Notes: generated by a model from the letters alone, not told the origin. Positions 24,856 through 34,036 are shown, counted from the stretch's first letter. The stretch is DNA of 64,000 nucleotides from Streptomyces djakartensis (GCF_014651075.1 NZ_BMWE01000009.1:1-64000), one strand, 5' to 3'. Numbers and translations: made by a program.

Positions 24856-25779
24856 TCATGCCACCTTGATGACGACCTTGCCCGAGGTGTGACCGTTCTC
24901 GACGGTGGCGAGGGCGGCCGGGGCGTCGGAGAGCGGATGGACCGCGGTGATCACGGGTGCGAGGAGTCCGTCGAGGGCCAGCCGGGCCGACCGTTCCAGG
25001 TTCTCGCGGTCGACGCGACGCTCGACGAAACGCCCGCCGAGATCGGGCACAGACATATCACCCACGGCGATGACGTTGCGGGGATCCTGGGCCAGCGGAG
25101 CGACCGTCCGCAGCGAGGTGCCTCCGGCCAGGTCGACGATCCCGTCGAAGCCGTCCGGAACCAGCTCGCGTGCCGCGGCGGCGACGTCCTCGGCGGTGTA
25201 GTCGATGAACCGCACCCCGATGGCCTCGGCGTGCTCGCGTTTGGCGGTACTCCCGGTGCCGACCACACGCAGCTCGCGCCCGACAGCCAGCCGGGCGACG
25301 GCGAGGCCGACCCCGCCCCCGACTCCGTTGACCAGGACCGTGGCACCGGCCGGGAGGCTGAGCTGGTCGAGCACGTCCACCGCGGTCGTCCCGGCTACTG
25401 GCAGCGTTGCCGCCACGGTCGCGGACAGACCCTCCGGGATGCGCGCGGTGTTCGGCGCGGACAGCACCGTCGTCTCGGCGTAGGTGCCGCCACCGGTGAG
25501 TGCGAAGCCGAAGACCGCGTCACCCACCTCGAGCCCGTTGACGTCCTCGCCCCGGGCGAGGACGGTTCCGGCTGCCTCCATGCCCAGCACGCGGGGAAAC
25601 GGACGCCCGCCGTCGAGCCCCTCGACCAGACCCGAGCGCAGAAGGTGGTCGAGGGGATTCACGCCGGCGACGTCGACCCGGATCAGCACCTCACCGCGAC
25701 CGGGGACAGTGTCGGGACGATCGAAGAACTCCTGCACCTCGGGCCCGCCATACCTGCCGAAACCCCACGCCTGCCCCAT
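24856..25779 (-). CDS. NADP-dependent quinone-type oxidoreductase (MDR family)
   Basis: The 307-residue protein is a medium-chain dehydrogenase/reductase of the zeta-crystallin/quinone oxidoreductase type. It has VDVAGVNPLDHLLRSG at the N-terminus, LGMEAAGTVLARGEDV in the catalytic domain, and a nucleotide motif NGVGGGVGLAVARLA. The zinc-binding Cys cluster is absent, so it is zinc-independent. It probably reduces quinones or alpha,beta-unsaturated carbonyls with NADPH. It lies 106 bp downstream of a MerR gene on the same strand, with a dyad in the gap that suggests MerR control. Confidence 0.88.
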   Translation of the reverse strand: MGQAWGFGRYGGPEVQEFFDRPDTVPGRGEVLIRVDVAGVNPLDHLLRSGLVEGLDGGRPFPRVLGMEAAGTVLARGEDVNGLEVGDAVFGFALTGGGTYAETTVLSAPNTARIPEGLSATVAATLPVAGTTAVDVLDQLSLPAGATVLVNGVGGGVGLAVARLAVGRELRVVGTGSTAKREHAEAIGVRFIDYTAEDVAAAARELVPDGFDGIVDLAGGTSLRTVAPLAQDPRNVIAVGDMSVPDLGGRFVERRVDRENLERSARLALDGLLAPVITAVHPLSDAPAALATVENGHTSGKVVIKVA

Positions 25780-25831
25780 CTTCCGCCGCCTCCCGTGTGA
25801 CCGCCCCGGTGATTCCGGGCGTTGTCGCCAT

Positions 25832-25856
25832 CCTCACCTCTGACATTGATGTGAGG
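25832..25856 (-). promoter_or_regulatory. MerR-type operator/promoter before oxidoreductase
   Basis: CCTCAC (25832-25837) and GTGAGG (25851-25856) form a 6-bp inverted repeat with a 13-bp centre, the usual size for MerR-family sites. On the minus strand TTGCCC and GAGGAT flank it with about 20-nt spacing, as in MerR-activated promoters with over-long spacers. The likely target is the oxidoreductase gene at 24856-25779, and the regulator the MerR protein just upstream. Confidence 0.55.
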
Positions 25857-25885
25857 GGCAACCGACTGAGACGCAGATCACAGCA

Positions 25886-26281
25886 TCAGGTCGACTGCGC
25901 CACCGGTTCCGGGGCTGTGGACAGCTCCGCCCGGTGCCGGCTGTTGGCCCTGATCAGCACGTCGAGTGCATCCCGGGTCTCGATCAGGTGCGCGATGTCG
26001 GCGTCGATCCGGTCGCGCTCGCGCATCATCGCCGTGAACGTCTCCTCGGCGACACCCAGGTCACCCGGGACGTCCACACACGGCAGCACAGTCGCGATCA
26101 CCCTGCTGGACATACCCGCGTCGAGCAGCTGTCGGATGAGTGACACGCGCTGGACCGCAGCATCGGAATAGTGACGCTGCCCCGCGTCGGAGCGTGAGCT
26201 GGTCAGCAGGCCCTGCTCTTCGTAGTACCGCAGCGAGCGCGGACTCACGCCCGTGCGCTTGGACAACTCGCCTATCCGCAT
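25886..26281 (-). CDS. MerR-family transcriptional regulator
   Basis: The 131-residue protein has the MerR winged helix (MRIGELSKRTGVSPRSLRYY, EEQGLL, SDAAVQRVSLIRQLLDAGMS) and a dimerisation coiled coil (MMRERDRIDADIAHLIETRD). The C-terminal effector region is short and lacks the Cys of metal or redox sensors, except one in LPCVDVP in the linker region. It probably senses a small electrophile or drug and activates the neighbouring oxidoreductase gene. The ribosome site is weak. Confidence 0.9.
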   Translation of the reverse strand: MRIGELSKRTGVSPRSLRYYEEQGLLTSSRSDAGQRHYSDAAVQRVSLIRQLLDAGMSSRVIATVLPCVDVPGDLGVAEETFTAMMRERDRIDADIAHLIETRDALDVLIRANSRHRAELSTAPEPVAQST

Positions 26282-26356
26282 CCGTGAGAGCCTACGCCCG
26301 CGTGCTCCAATTCAGACCGCCGTCGAGTCATGGACGCTCGCGGCAGCACTCGTCGA

Positions 26357-26833
26357 TCACCGAATCGTGCGCAGGCCGTCGAGGATGACGTTCATCAGAG
26401 GCCGTGCGGTTGATTCCCATTTCTCCCGGTCCAGTCGGCCAAGGTAGGCGATGAGCAGGAGGACCCCGTGGGCGTCCACGTCCGTGCGGATGGAACCGGC
26501 CGTTTTCCCGGCGTCCAGCAGGTGAGCGAGGGCGCCTTCGATGGGGTTCTGGCTGTGGGTGACGAGGTCCTGCCACGCCGCCGGTTCGAGCGCCGCCAGG
26601 ACGCCGCGCTTGATCTCGGCGTAGTCGATCACTCGGTCGAGCCAGTGACGCAAGGCTTCCACGGGCTCGTGTTCCGCCGGCAGAGCGGAGGCTGCGGTCA
26701 CGAGTTCTTCGACGTCGCGCCGGTAGACCTCGGCGAGGAGCGCTTCGCGGTGGCCTTCGCAGTCGAGCAGCCCGACGACGTCGAGATCGGCGAGATCAAC
26801 GTCCGCCCCACCGCCCAGGCATGACGCTTGCCG
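26357..26833 (-). pseudogene. TetR-family regulator remnant, DNA-binding domain lost
   Basis: An open frame bounded upstream by TGA at 26834-26836 encodes the TetR junction REALLAEVYRRDVEELVTAA and a complete SbtR-like ligand domain (PVEALRHWLDRVIDYAEIKR, WESTARPLMNVILDGLRTIR). Upstream of REALL only about 27 residues are open, and they do not form a helix-turn-helix (ADVDLADLDVVGLLDCEG). A working TetR needs about 45 residues there with a recognition helix ending in TLYRHF. No normal start exists before the GTG at 26701. The gene is therefore probably dead, or makes only a ligand-binding fragment of 114 residues. Confidence 0.6.
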
Positions 26834-26866
26834 TCACCGGTCACGTGAGATTTCCACGGCTCGCAT

Positions 26867-27886
26867 TCAGAGCTCCCGCCACGCGGTGAGCGCCAGTCCC
26901 GGTTCGTCCTTGCGTCGCGCGAGCAGGAGCTTCCCGGTGGACGGGGAAAGACTGGCGGCGACGACCTCGTCGTGCTCGTCGAGCGCCAACGCCACCATGG
27001 CGTCGGCGGGCAACCGGGGCCCGGACTCGGTCCACCAGGCACCGGCCGGCTCCCGCTCGGTCGGATAGGCGGCGAAGGCGACCCGGCCGCTCGCCGACCG
27101 CTGGGCGAGCACGGTGCAGTCGTGCCCCTCGATGTCACAGCGCACGGCGGACACCGGCCCCGGCCCGGCGGCAGCGAGGAGCGTCACCGGCTTCTCGCCC
27201 GGTCGCCAGGCGCACAGGTCCCCGGAGAGGTCGGTGAAGAAGAGGGTGGTGTGCCCGGCGGACGTGGCGAGCGCACGCAGGGTCCCAGGACGGACGGCCG
27301 CATCCACCCCCTCGCTCCGCACCGGCGCCTTCCCGTCCCCCTCCTGCCGCCAGTGCAGGATCCCTCCGGGCCCGCAGGCGTACACCTCGACCAGCCCCGA
27401 CTCCCCCGTCACGGCGGCCAGCTCTCCCTCGACGTCCCGCCCTCCGAGGTTCTGCCAGGCTCCCCAGCCGCCCTTCACCTTCTGGTTCCGCAGACTCACC
27501 CCGCCGTCCTTGTTCCGCACGAAGACATAGGCACGCCCCGCGCCGTCGACGGTGACGGCCGGCGGGCCCGTCCGGTCGCCCTTCTTGTCGGGGTGCCCGA
27601 TCGGGACCCAGTCCAGGGGCGCGAGCCGGGGCCGGAAGTGGGTGGAGTGCACAAGGCCCGACTCACCCGGCACGGTGGGCCGCCAGGCGGCCAGGTGAGC
27701 GTATCCGTCGGCGCCCTGACCGACCGCCGGGCCCGGGTGCAGTTTCTGGCCGCCGCCGACGGTCCGGGGAGTGTCGTCCCAAGGACCGGCGGGACCGCGC
27801 TCCGCACGGCACAGGACGGCGTCGCCGGAGGGCAGGTAGACGGTGAGGCGGCCGTCGCGGCCGCGGATGAGCCAGTCGCCGTTCAC
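26867..27886 (-). CDS. Predicted beta-propeller protein of unknown function
   Basis: The 339-residue cytoplasmic protein has repeating units of about 45 residues built around Trp-Gly-containing blade motifs (WGAWQNLGGRDVEGEL, ILHWRQEGDGKAP, LCAWRPGEKPVTLL). These resemble PLL-like lectin or sialidase-type propellers. There is no signal peptide, membrane segment or catalytic motif. The GTG start at 27886 gives MNGDWLIRGRDGRLTVYLPS. Divergent from the small nuclease-like gene. No function is assigned. Confidence 0.7.
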   Translation of the reverse strand: MNGDWLIRGRDGRLTVYLPSGDAVLCRAERGPAGPWDDTPRTVGGGQKLHPGPAVGQGADGYAHLAAWRPTVPGESGLVHSTHFRPRLAPLDWVPIGHPDKKGDRTGPPAVTVDGAGRAYVFVRNKDGGVSLRNQKVKGGWGAWQNLGGRDVEGELAAVTGESGLVEVYACGPGGILHWRQEGDGKAPVRSEGVDAAVRPGTLRALATSAGHTTLFFTDLSGDLCAWRPGEKPVTLLAAAGPGPVSAVRCDIEGHDCTVLAQRSASGRVAFAAYPTEREPAGAWWTESGPRLPADAMVALALDEHDEVVAASLSPSTGKLLLARRKDEPGLALTAWREL

Positions 27887-27937
27887 CGGTTCACCTTACG
27901 TGGGCAGGGCCGGTGGGCGTCGTGCGACCCTGGCCGG

Positions 27938-28309
27938 ATGAACAACAACGCTGCCCTGCTCGTGGTCGTCGACGGCGCGAATGTCGTCGGATCGGTGCCG
28001 GACGGCTGGTGGCGGGACCGGCGGGGGGCGGCGGAGCGGCTGCGGGACCGGTTGGCGTCTGTGGGGGTTCCGGGTACGGCCGGGCCGGTGGAGATCGTTC
28101 TCGTGGTGGAGGGGGCGGCGCGGGGTGTGGAGTCCGTGGCGGGGGTGCGGGTGGAGTCGGCGCCGGGCAGTGGGGACGATCACATCGTGGAGGTCGTGGC
28201 CTCGGCCGGCGAGCGTTCCGTGCTGGTGGTGACGGCGGATCGGGAGTTGCGGAGGCGGGTTGCGGAGCTGGGGGCGGAGGTGGCGGGGCCGCGTACGGTT
28301 CGGCCGTAG
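27938..28309 (+). CDS. Small NYN/PIN-like (YacP-type) domain protein
   Basis: The 123-residue protein starts LLVVVDGANVVGSVPDGWW, the N-terminal strand and Asp of NYN/PIN-like nuclease folds. It later has SAPGSGDDHIVEVVASAGE and SVLVVTADRELRRRVAELGA, matching the second Asp and the strand with TADRELR in this superfamily. The acidic residues suitable for metal binding (Asp13, Asp of GDDH, Asp of TADRE) are all present. It may be a small RNase; no experimental link is known to me. The start is ATG 27938. It is divergent from the beta-propeller gene by 51 bp. Confidence 0.8.
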   Translation: MNNNAALLVVVDGANVVGSVPDGWWRDRRGAAERLRDRLASVGVPGTAGPVEIVLVVEGAARGVESVAGVRVESAPGSGDDHIVEVVASAGERSVLVVTADRELRRRVAELGAEVAGPRTVRP

Positions 28310-28340
28310 GGCGGGCTTCTGCGCGACCTGGTGCCGGAGG

Positions 28341-28637
28341 GTGCTCGGCATCGGTGCTGGGGACGGGGCGTTGCGCGGCCCGGCGTCGCGGGGTGCCGCT
28401 GCGGCCACCCTCCCCCAAGCTCTCGGCTTCGCTCGAGCAGGGCCCCCATCGCCCCAGCGGCACGACTGCCCGCAGCGGCGGCGCCCGGTTCCAGGTACCC
28501 GGTGGGGGTGCTGGGTGCGGAGCCCGGCGTTGCGAGGTGCTGGGCGTGGGTGCTGGGGGCGGGGCGTTGCGCAACTCGGCGCGACGAGGTGCCGCTGCGC
28601 CCACCCGTGCCGCCCAAGCGGCACGACTGCCCGCAGC
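28341..28637 (+). repeat. Two direct copies of an ~100-bp intergenic repeat (A1, A2)
   Basis: Copy A1 (28341-28476) and copy A2 (28536-28637) share GTGCTGGGG.CGGGGCGTTGCG, GGTGCCGCTGCG.CCACCC and AGCGGCACGACTGCCCGCAG. A1 carries an extra 31-bp insert (28411-28441, CCCCCAAGCTCTCGGCTTCG and GCTCGAGCAGG), itself a sequence often seen between Streptomyces genes. A third, inverted copy (A3) is at 37815-37920. The frames open in this region are not protein-like. Together with 28707-28812 this fills the 534-bp gap. Confidence 0.8.
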
Positions 28638-28706
28638 TAGGGCGGCCACGACTGCCCGCAGTTGGGACGGCCACGACGCGCCCGCAGCCGCGTACGCACG
28701 GAAGGG

Positions 28707-28812
28707 GACGTGTCGGGGGGTGTCCGCCCGCAGCGGTTGGCGCGTCAACGGACAGTCACTCGGCATCCGACTCCATCGCGCCGTTCCGAGGACGGACACC
28801 CCCCGGCACGGC
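28707..28812 (+). repeat. 106-bp MITE-like element with terminal inverted repeats, copy B1
   Basis: Left end GACGTGTCGGGGGGTGTCCG (28707-28726) and right end CGGACACCCCCCGGCACGGC (28793-28812) are inverted repeats with two or three mismatches. The internal part (GCAGCGGTTGGCGCGTCAAC, CATCCGACTCCATCGCGCC) is nearly identical, in opposite orientation, to 37675-37780. Both copies are 106 bp. There is no coding sequence inside. The form is that of a miniature inverted-repeat element mobilised by a transposase elsewhere. Confidence 0.8.
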
Positions 28813-28843
28813 CCCGACCCCCCACCCACCCACCGCGGGACGC

Positions 28844-30346
28844 CTACGGCGCGGCCGGCCGCTCCTCCCCCGCCTCGCGGCGCGCGAGGCGGCTGTGCGT
28901 ACGCCCGTACAGGAAGTACACGGCGAAGCCCGCGACCATCCAGATACCGAACCGCACCCACGTCTCGGCCGGCAGGTTGATCATGAGCCACAGCGAGGCG
29001 CACACCGACAGGATCGGGATCACCGGCACCCAGGGAGTGCGGAACGCCCGGTGCAGGTCAGGGCGGGTCCTGCGGAGGATGATCACCCCGATGGCGACGA
29101 CCACGAAGGCGAACAGCGTCCCGATGTTCACCAGGGCGGCCAGCTCGGTCAGCGGCGTGAAGCCGGCCAGGACCGCGATGATGACACCGAGCAGGATCGT
29201 CGGCCGGTGCGGCGTCTTGAACCGCGGGTGCACGTGCGAGAAGAACCGCGGCAGCAGCCCGTCACGGCTCATCGCGAAGAACACCCGGGTCTGCCCGAGC
29301 AACAGGATCATGCACACCGTGGTCAAGCCAACCGCGGCGCCGAAGCTGATGAAGCCCGCGTACCACGGATGCCCGGTCGCCTTGAACGCATCCGCCAACG
29401 GCGCGTCCACGGACAGCTTGCTGTAGTGCTGCATGCCGGTGACGACGATCGACACGAGCACGTACAGCGTGGTGCAGATCAGCAGCGACCCCAGGATGCC
29501 CCGCGGCATGTCCCGCTGCGGGTTCCTCGTCTCCTCCGCCGCCGTGGCCACGACGTCGAAGCCGATGAAGGCGAAGAACACCACCGACGCCGCGGTGAAG
29601 ATGCCCATCACGCCGAAGTTGGAGGGAGCCCAGCCGAACATCAGCTGGATGAGCGGGGCGTCGAGACTGCTCCCGGCCTCCACGGGCTGCGCCTTCGGGA
29701 TGAACGGGTCGTAGTTGTCGCCGTTGATGAGGAACGCCCCCGCGATGATCACGACGAGGACGACCGTCACCTTGATGGCGACGACGAGCGACGTGATCCG
29801 CGCCGACAGCTTCATGCCGAGCACCAGGATGCCGGTGAGGACGAGGACGAGCGCGGCGGCGAGGATGTCGAAGCCGAAGCCGGAGGCGCCCTCCCGGCTG
29901 CCGAGGGCCGCGGGCATCGCCCAGCCCGCGTTGTCCATGAGCGACTGGATGTAGCCCGACCAGCCGACGGCCACCACCGCCGTCCCGAGTGCGAACTCGA
30001 GGACCAGGTCCCAGCCGATGATCCAGGCGGGTAGTTCACCCAGAGAGGCGTACGAGAACGTGTAGGCGGACCCGGCGACCGGGACGGTGGACGCGAATTC
30101 CGCGTAACAGAGCGCGGCCAGCGCACAGGCGACGCCGGCGGCGACGAACGCCAGGGCCACCGCCGGCCCGGCGTTGTCCTTCGCGACGGTGCCGGTGAGA
30201 ACGAAGATGCCGGTGCCGATGATCACGCCGACGCCGAAGACCGTCAGATCCAGCGCGGACAAGGACTTCTTGAGCGCGTGCTCTGGTTCCTCGGTGTCGA
30301 GGATGGACTGCTCGACCTTCTTCGTCCGGAAGAGGGTGCTGCTCAC
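28844..30346 (-). CDS. APC-superfamily amino-acid permease
   Basis: The 500-residue, 12-helix transporter has the APC start motif VFGVGVIIGTGIFVLTGTVA, EFASTVPVAGSAYTFSYASL in helix 3 and FFAFIGFDVVATAAEETRNP, the signature of cationic-amino-acid-type (YfnA/CAT) permeases. The GTG at 30346 with GGGAGG upstream is preferred to a longer frame from 30421. The N-terminus keeps the typical SSTLFRTKKVEQSILDT. It likely imports an amino acid with a proton; the exact substrate is unknown. It lies after dxs, separated by a terminator. Confidence 0.93.
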   Translation of the reverse strand: MSSTLFRTKKVEQSILDTEEPEHALKKSLSALDLTVFGVGVIIGTGIFVLTGTVAKDNAGPAVALAFVAAGVACALAALCYAEFASTVPVAGSAYTFSYASLGELPAWIIGWDLVLEFALGTAVVAVGWSGYIQSLMDNAGWAMPAALGSREGASGFGFDILAAALVLVLTGILVLGMKLSARITSLVVAIKVTVVLVVIIAGAFLINGDNYDPFIPKAQPVEAGSSLDAPLIQLMFGWAPSNFGVMGIFTAASVVFFAFIGFDVVATAAEETRNPQRDMPRGILGSLLICTTLYVLVSIVVTGMQHYSKLSVDAPLADAFKATGHPWYAGFISFGAAVGLTTVCMILLLGQTRVFFAMSRDGLLPRFFSHVHPRFKTPHRPTILLGVIIAVLAGFTPLTELAALVNIGTLFAFVVVAIGVIILRRTRPDLHRAFRTPWVPVIPILSVCASLWLMINLPAETWVRFGIWMVAGFAVYFLYGRTHSRLARREAGEERPAAP

Positions 30347-30428
30347 GGGGTACCTCCCACGCTTGTCGTCCTCGACATGATCGAGAGGGGGCATCATGCG
30401 TATGCCCCGGCGGGGATGCATTCACGCC

Positions 30429-30474
30429 AATGGGCCGGTTTCCCACCCTCTAACGGTGGAGAAGCCGGCCCATT
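30429..30474 (-). terminator. Terminator downstream of dxs
   Basis: AATGGGCCGGTTTCCCACC and GGTGGAGAAGCCGGCCCATT (30429-30447, 30455-30474) form a long stem with about two mismatches or bulges and a 7-nt loop, 22 bp after the dxs stop. It separates dxs from the permease gene. Confidence 0.8.
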
Positions 30475-30495
30475 CAGCGCTGTCGGTCCCAGGTG

Positions 30496-32427
30496 TCAGT
30501 CGCGCGCGGGCTCCACGGACTCCACAGCGTCCGCGGCACCCCGCTCGTACCGCCCGTCCAGCTTGGCGACCAGCCCGGTCACCTGACGGGCGATGTCCGG
30601 CGCGGTGAGGCCGATCTCGGCGAGGACCTCGGCGCGGGAGGCGTGGTCGAGGAAGCGCGGCGGGATGCCGAAGTCGCGCAGCGGCACATCGACGCCGCCG
30701 TCGCGCAGCGCCTGCGCGATCGCCGAGCCCACGCCACCGACCCGGCTGTTGTCCTCGACGGTGACGACCACGCGGTGCCGCTCGGCGAGCGGGGCCATGG
30801 CCTCGTCGACGGGCTTGACCCAGCGCGGGTCGACGACGGTGGTGGAGATGCCCTGCTTGTCGAGCAGCCCGGCGATCTCCAGGCACATCGGCGCCAGAGC
30901 GCCGACGGAGACCAGCAGCACGTCCGGCCGGTCGGTGCCTGGCTCGCGCAGCACGTCCATGCCGCCGACGCGGCCCACGGCGGGTACGGCCGGTCCGACA
31001 GCGCCCTTGGAGAAGCGGACCACGGTCGGCGCGTCGTCGACCGCGACGGCCTCGCGCAGCTGCGCGCGGACCTGGTCGGCGTCACGCGGCGCGGCCAGCC
31101 GCAGCCCGGGGACGACCTGGAGGATCGACATGTCCCACATGCCGTTGTGGGAGGCACCGTCGGTGCCGGTGACACCGGCCCGGTCGAGGACGAAGGTGAC
31201 ACCGCACTTGTGCAGGGCCACGTCCATCAGCACCTGGTCGAAGGCGCGGTTGAGGAAGGTGGCGTACACCGCGAACACCGGATGCGCCCCGCCCGTCGCC
31301 AGGCCGGCCGCGGACACGGCGCCGTGCTGCTCGGCGATGCCGACGTCGTAGACCCGCTCGGGGAAGCGCTTGGCGAACTTGTCGAGGCCCACCGGCTGCA
31401 GCATGGCGGCGGTGATGGCGACGATGTCCTCGCGCTCCTCACCGAGCTTGACCATCTCCTCGCCGAACACGGACGTCCAGTCCGCGCCGGAGGAGGCGAT
31501 CGGCAGGCCGGTGTCGGGGTGGATCTTGCCCACGGCGTGGAAACGGTCGGCCTCGTCCTGGAGGGCGGGCTGGTAACCGCGGCCCTTCTCGGTGAGGCAG
31601 TGCACGATGACCGGCCCGCCGAACCGCTTGGCACGCGCGAGCGCGGACTCCAGGGCCTCGAGGTCGTGCCCGTCGATCGGGCCGACGTACTTCAGTCCGA
31701 GGTCCTCGAACATGCCCTGCGGGGCGATGAAGTCCTTCAGCCCCTTCTTGGCGCCGTGCAGGGTGTCGTAGAGCGCCTGGCCGACGACCGGGGTGCGCTC
31801 CAGGACCTCCTTGGTGCGGGCGAGGAACCGCTCGTAGCCGTCCGTGGTGCGCAGCGTCGCCAGGTGGTTGGCGAGGCCGCCGATGGTCGGCGCGTAGGAC
31901 CGCTCGTTGTCGTTGACGACGATGACGAGCGGGCGGTCCTTGGCGTCGGCGATGTTGTTGAGCGCCTCCCAGGCCATGCCGCCGGTCAGCGCCCCGTCAC
32001 CGATGACGGCCACGACGTGGCTGTCGCGCTTCATCAGCTGGTTGGCCTTGGCGATGCCGTCGGCCCAGCCGAGGACGGTCGAGGCATGCGAGTTCTCGAT
32101 GATGTCGTGCTCGGACTCGGCCTGCGAGGGGTAGCCGGACAGGCCGCCCTTCATCTTCAGCTTGGAGAAGTCCTGACGGCCGGTGAGCAGCTTGTGCACG
32201 TAGGACTGATGGCCGGTGTCCCAGAGGACCTTGTCCTTGGGCGAGTCGAAAACCCGGTGCAGCGCGATGGTGAGCTCCACCACGCCGAGATTGGGACCGA
32301 GGTGACCACCGGTCTTGGAGACCGCTTCGACAAGGAAGCTCCGGATCTCCTCCGCCAGCTGGTTCAGCTCCTCCGGGCTGAGCCGGTCCAGATCGCGCGG
32401 TCCCCTGATACGGGTCAGCAGCGGCAC
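30496..32427 (-). CDS. dxs: 1-deoxy-D-xylulose-5-phosphate synthase
   Basis: The 643-residue transketolase-like enzyme has GHQSYVHKLLTGR near the N-terminus, the thiamine-diphosphate motif GDGALTGGMAWEALNN, then DRPLVIVVNDNERS. The pyrimidine-binding domain has YDVGIAEQHGAVSAAGLA and the C-terminal domain LLDKQGISTTVVDPRWVKP. It condenses pyruvate with glyceraldehyde 3-phosphate, the first step of the MEP isoprenoid route. The length is standard. An ATG start at 32427 follows AAGGAGG. The 307-bp upstream gap holds its promoter. Confidence 0.97.
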   Translation of the reverse strand: MPLLTRIRGPRDLDRLSPEELNQLAEEIRSFLVEAVSKTGGHLGPNLGVVELTIALHRVFDSPKDKVLWDTGHQSYVHKLLTGRQDFSKLKMKGGLSGYPSQAESEHDIIENSHASTVLGWADGIAKANQLMKRDSHVVAVIGDGALTGGMAWEALNNIADAKDRPLVIVVNDNERSYAPTIGGLANHLATLRTTDGYERFLARTKEVLERTPVVGQALYDTLHGAKKGLKDFIAPQGMFEDLGLKYVGPIDGHDLEALESALARAKRFGGPVIVHCLTEKGRGYQPALQDEADRFHAVGKIHPDTGLPIASSGADWTSVFGEEMVKLGEEREDIVAITAAMLQPVGLDKFAKRFPERVYDVGIAEQHGAVSAAGLATGGAHPVFAVYATFLNRAFDQVLMDVALHKCGVTFVLDRAGVTGTDGASHNGMWDMSILQVVPGLRLAAPRDADQVRAQLREAVAVDDAPTVVRFSKGAVGPAVPAVGRVGGMDVLREPGTDRPDVLLVSVGALAPMCLEIAGLLDKQGISTTVVDPRWVKPVDEAMAPLAERHRVVVTVEDNSRVGGVGSAIAQALRDGGVDVPLRDFGIPPRFLDHASRAEVLAEIGLTAPDIARQVTGLVAKLDGRYERGAADAVESVEPARD

Positions 32428-32734
32428 CCGTGCCTCCTTGCTGTAGAGCTGATCGAGCTGTTGCCGGGCGTGTCGAGTCTAATGTTCCGCCCTGGAGGAC
32501 CGTGCCGTGGCCGTGGGTCGTACGTCACGCATTCGGCTGTACCCAACTTGTGCCACGTCTACGACACGACTGTGCCCGGCACCCTTTCGGGCACCGGGCG
32601 ACAGATTGTCTCAAAGGCGCTGAACCGCATCACCCCTCAGGGGCGCGGGACTGTAGCGACATGCGGCTCCGCCGCGTGGGCGCGACAAGCCACGACGCAC
32701 CCGCAACCGCAGGACCGGCGAAGCCCCTGCGGCG
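32428..32734. other. Intergenic gap: dxs promoter side and degenerate repeat
   Basis: No gene is seen. Near 32579-32600, GTGCCCGGCACC and GGGCACCGGGC make overlapping dyads. From 32637, CAGGGGCGCGGGACTGTAGCGACATG and a CGACGCACCCGC tail are a degenerate copy of the 3' repeat of 3482 and 13372. It follows the xylH stop on the other side and may end that transcript. Confidence 0.45.
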
Positions 32735-34036
32735 CTAGGCGCGACCCGCCGTCTTCTGCGTCCTGCGCGTCACCGCGTCGATCACCACCGTGGCCAACAG
32801 CACACCACCCGTGATCATGTACTGCACCGGCGAGGCGATGCCCTCGAGCGCGAGCCCGTACTGGATCGACACGATCACCAGCACACCCAGCAGCGCGTTC
32901 CACGTGCGACCACGGCCGCCGAAGAGCGACGTGCCGCCGATGACCGCCGCCGCGATCGCGTTCATCAGCAGGTCACCGCCGCCGGCTCCCTGGTTCGCCG
33001 CGGCGATCTTCGACGCGATGAACAGACCGCCCACCGCCGCGAAGGTGCCCGAGATCGCGAACACCGAGATCCGCACCAGCTCCACGTTGATACCGGCCCG
33101 GCGCGACGCCTCGACGCTGCCGCCGAGCGCGAACACCTTCCGGCCGTACGACGTTCGCCGCAGCACGAAGTCCGTCACCAGCAGTACCGCGATGAAGATC
33201 ACCACGGCCAGCGGAAGGCCCTTGTACTGGTTGAAGACGATGGCGACGGTGAACGCGAGGACCGCCAGCAGCACCGTCCGCACGATGGTCTCGCTCAGCG
33301 GCCTCGACGGCACTCCCGCCGCCTCCCGCCGCCGGTTGCCGAGGAAGGAGCTGAGGAAGTACCCGGCGGTCACCACCGCGGCCAGACCGTACGCGGCGGC
33401 CACGTCGGAGAAGTAGTAGCTGGTCAGCTGGGCCACGACCCCGTCCGGGTCGAGGTTGATCGTGCCGTTGTCACCGAGGATCTGGAGCATGAAGCCGTTC
33501 CAGAACAGCAGGCCGGCCAGCGTGACGGCGAACGCGGGGACGCCGATCTTCGCGAAGAAGAAGCCGTGCAGCACGCCGGCGACGGTGCCGGTGAGGATGG
33601 CCAGCACGAAGGCGAGCCACTCGTTCATGCCGTTGGTGACGTTCAGCACGGCGAAGCTCGCACCGGCGACGCCGGAGACCGATCCGACCGACAGGTCGAT
33701 CTCGCCGAGCAGCAGCACGAACACGATGCCGACGGCGATCATGCCCGTACCGACCATCGCGACGGACATGTCCGACAGGTTGCCCGCGGTGAGGAAGTTG
33801 GAGTTCAGGCTGGTGAAGATGGCCCAGATGATCACCAGGCCGATGACGACCGGGATGGAGCCGAGGTCGCCGGACTTCACCTTCCGCTTGAACTCGGTGA
33901 CGTAGCCGGCGAGGCCACGCTCGCGCACCAGCAGCCGGGGGTCGACGACGGTGACGGCGGCCTTGGCCGCCTCGGGGTTCTCCACGACATGGTCCTCGGG
34001 GGCTCCCGGAGTCGCGGAGGTCTTGTCGATGCTCAC
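32735..34036 (-). CDS. xylH: Xylose ABC importer permease XylH
   Basis: The 433-residue permease of the RbsC/XylH class has about ten or more helices, GEIDLSVGSVSGVAGASFAV in the conserved loop, and AAAVIGGTSLFGGRGRTWNA near the C-terminus, both defining for this family. The GTG at 34036 overlaps the xylG stop by 4 bp. A cytoplasmic N-terminal extension of about 60 residues precedes the first helix. Synteny with xylG, xylF and the ROK gene matches the S. coelicolor xylFGH operon. A close paralogue lies at 62337-63632. Confidence 0.92.
   Translation of the reverse strand: MSIDKTSATPGAPEDHVVENPEAAKAAVTVVDPRLLVRERGLAGYVTEFKRKVKSGDLGSIPVVIGLVIIWAIFTSLNSNFLTAGNLSDMSVAMVGTGMIAVGIVFVLLLGEIDLSVGSVSGVAGASFAVLNVTNGMNEWLAFVLAILTGTVAGVLHGFFFAKIGVPAFAVTLAGLLFWNGFMLQILGDNGTINLDPDGVVAQLTSYYFSDVAAAYGLAAVVTAGYFLSSFLGNRRREAAGVPSRPLSETIVRTVLLAVLAFTVAIVFNQYKGLPLAVVIFIAVLLVTDFVLRRTSYGRKVFALGGSVEASRRAGINVELVRISVFAISGTFAAVGGLFIASKIAAANQGAGGGDLLMNAIAAAVIGGTSLFGGRGRTWNALLGVLVIVSIQYGLALEGIASPVQYMITGGVLLATVVIDAVTRRTQKTAGRA

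Noticed and set aside
27891..29003. Long open frames on both strands of the 28.3-28.8 kb gap
   Set aside because: They translate repeats and terminal inverted repeats into Arg/Pro/Ala-rich strings. The similar peptides at 37.6 kb come from the repeated DNA, not from a gene family.
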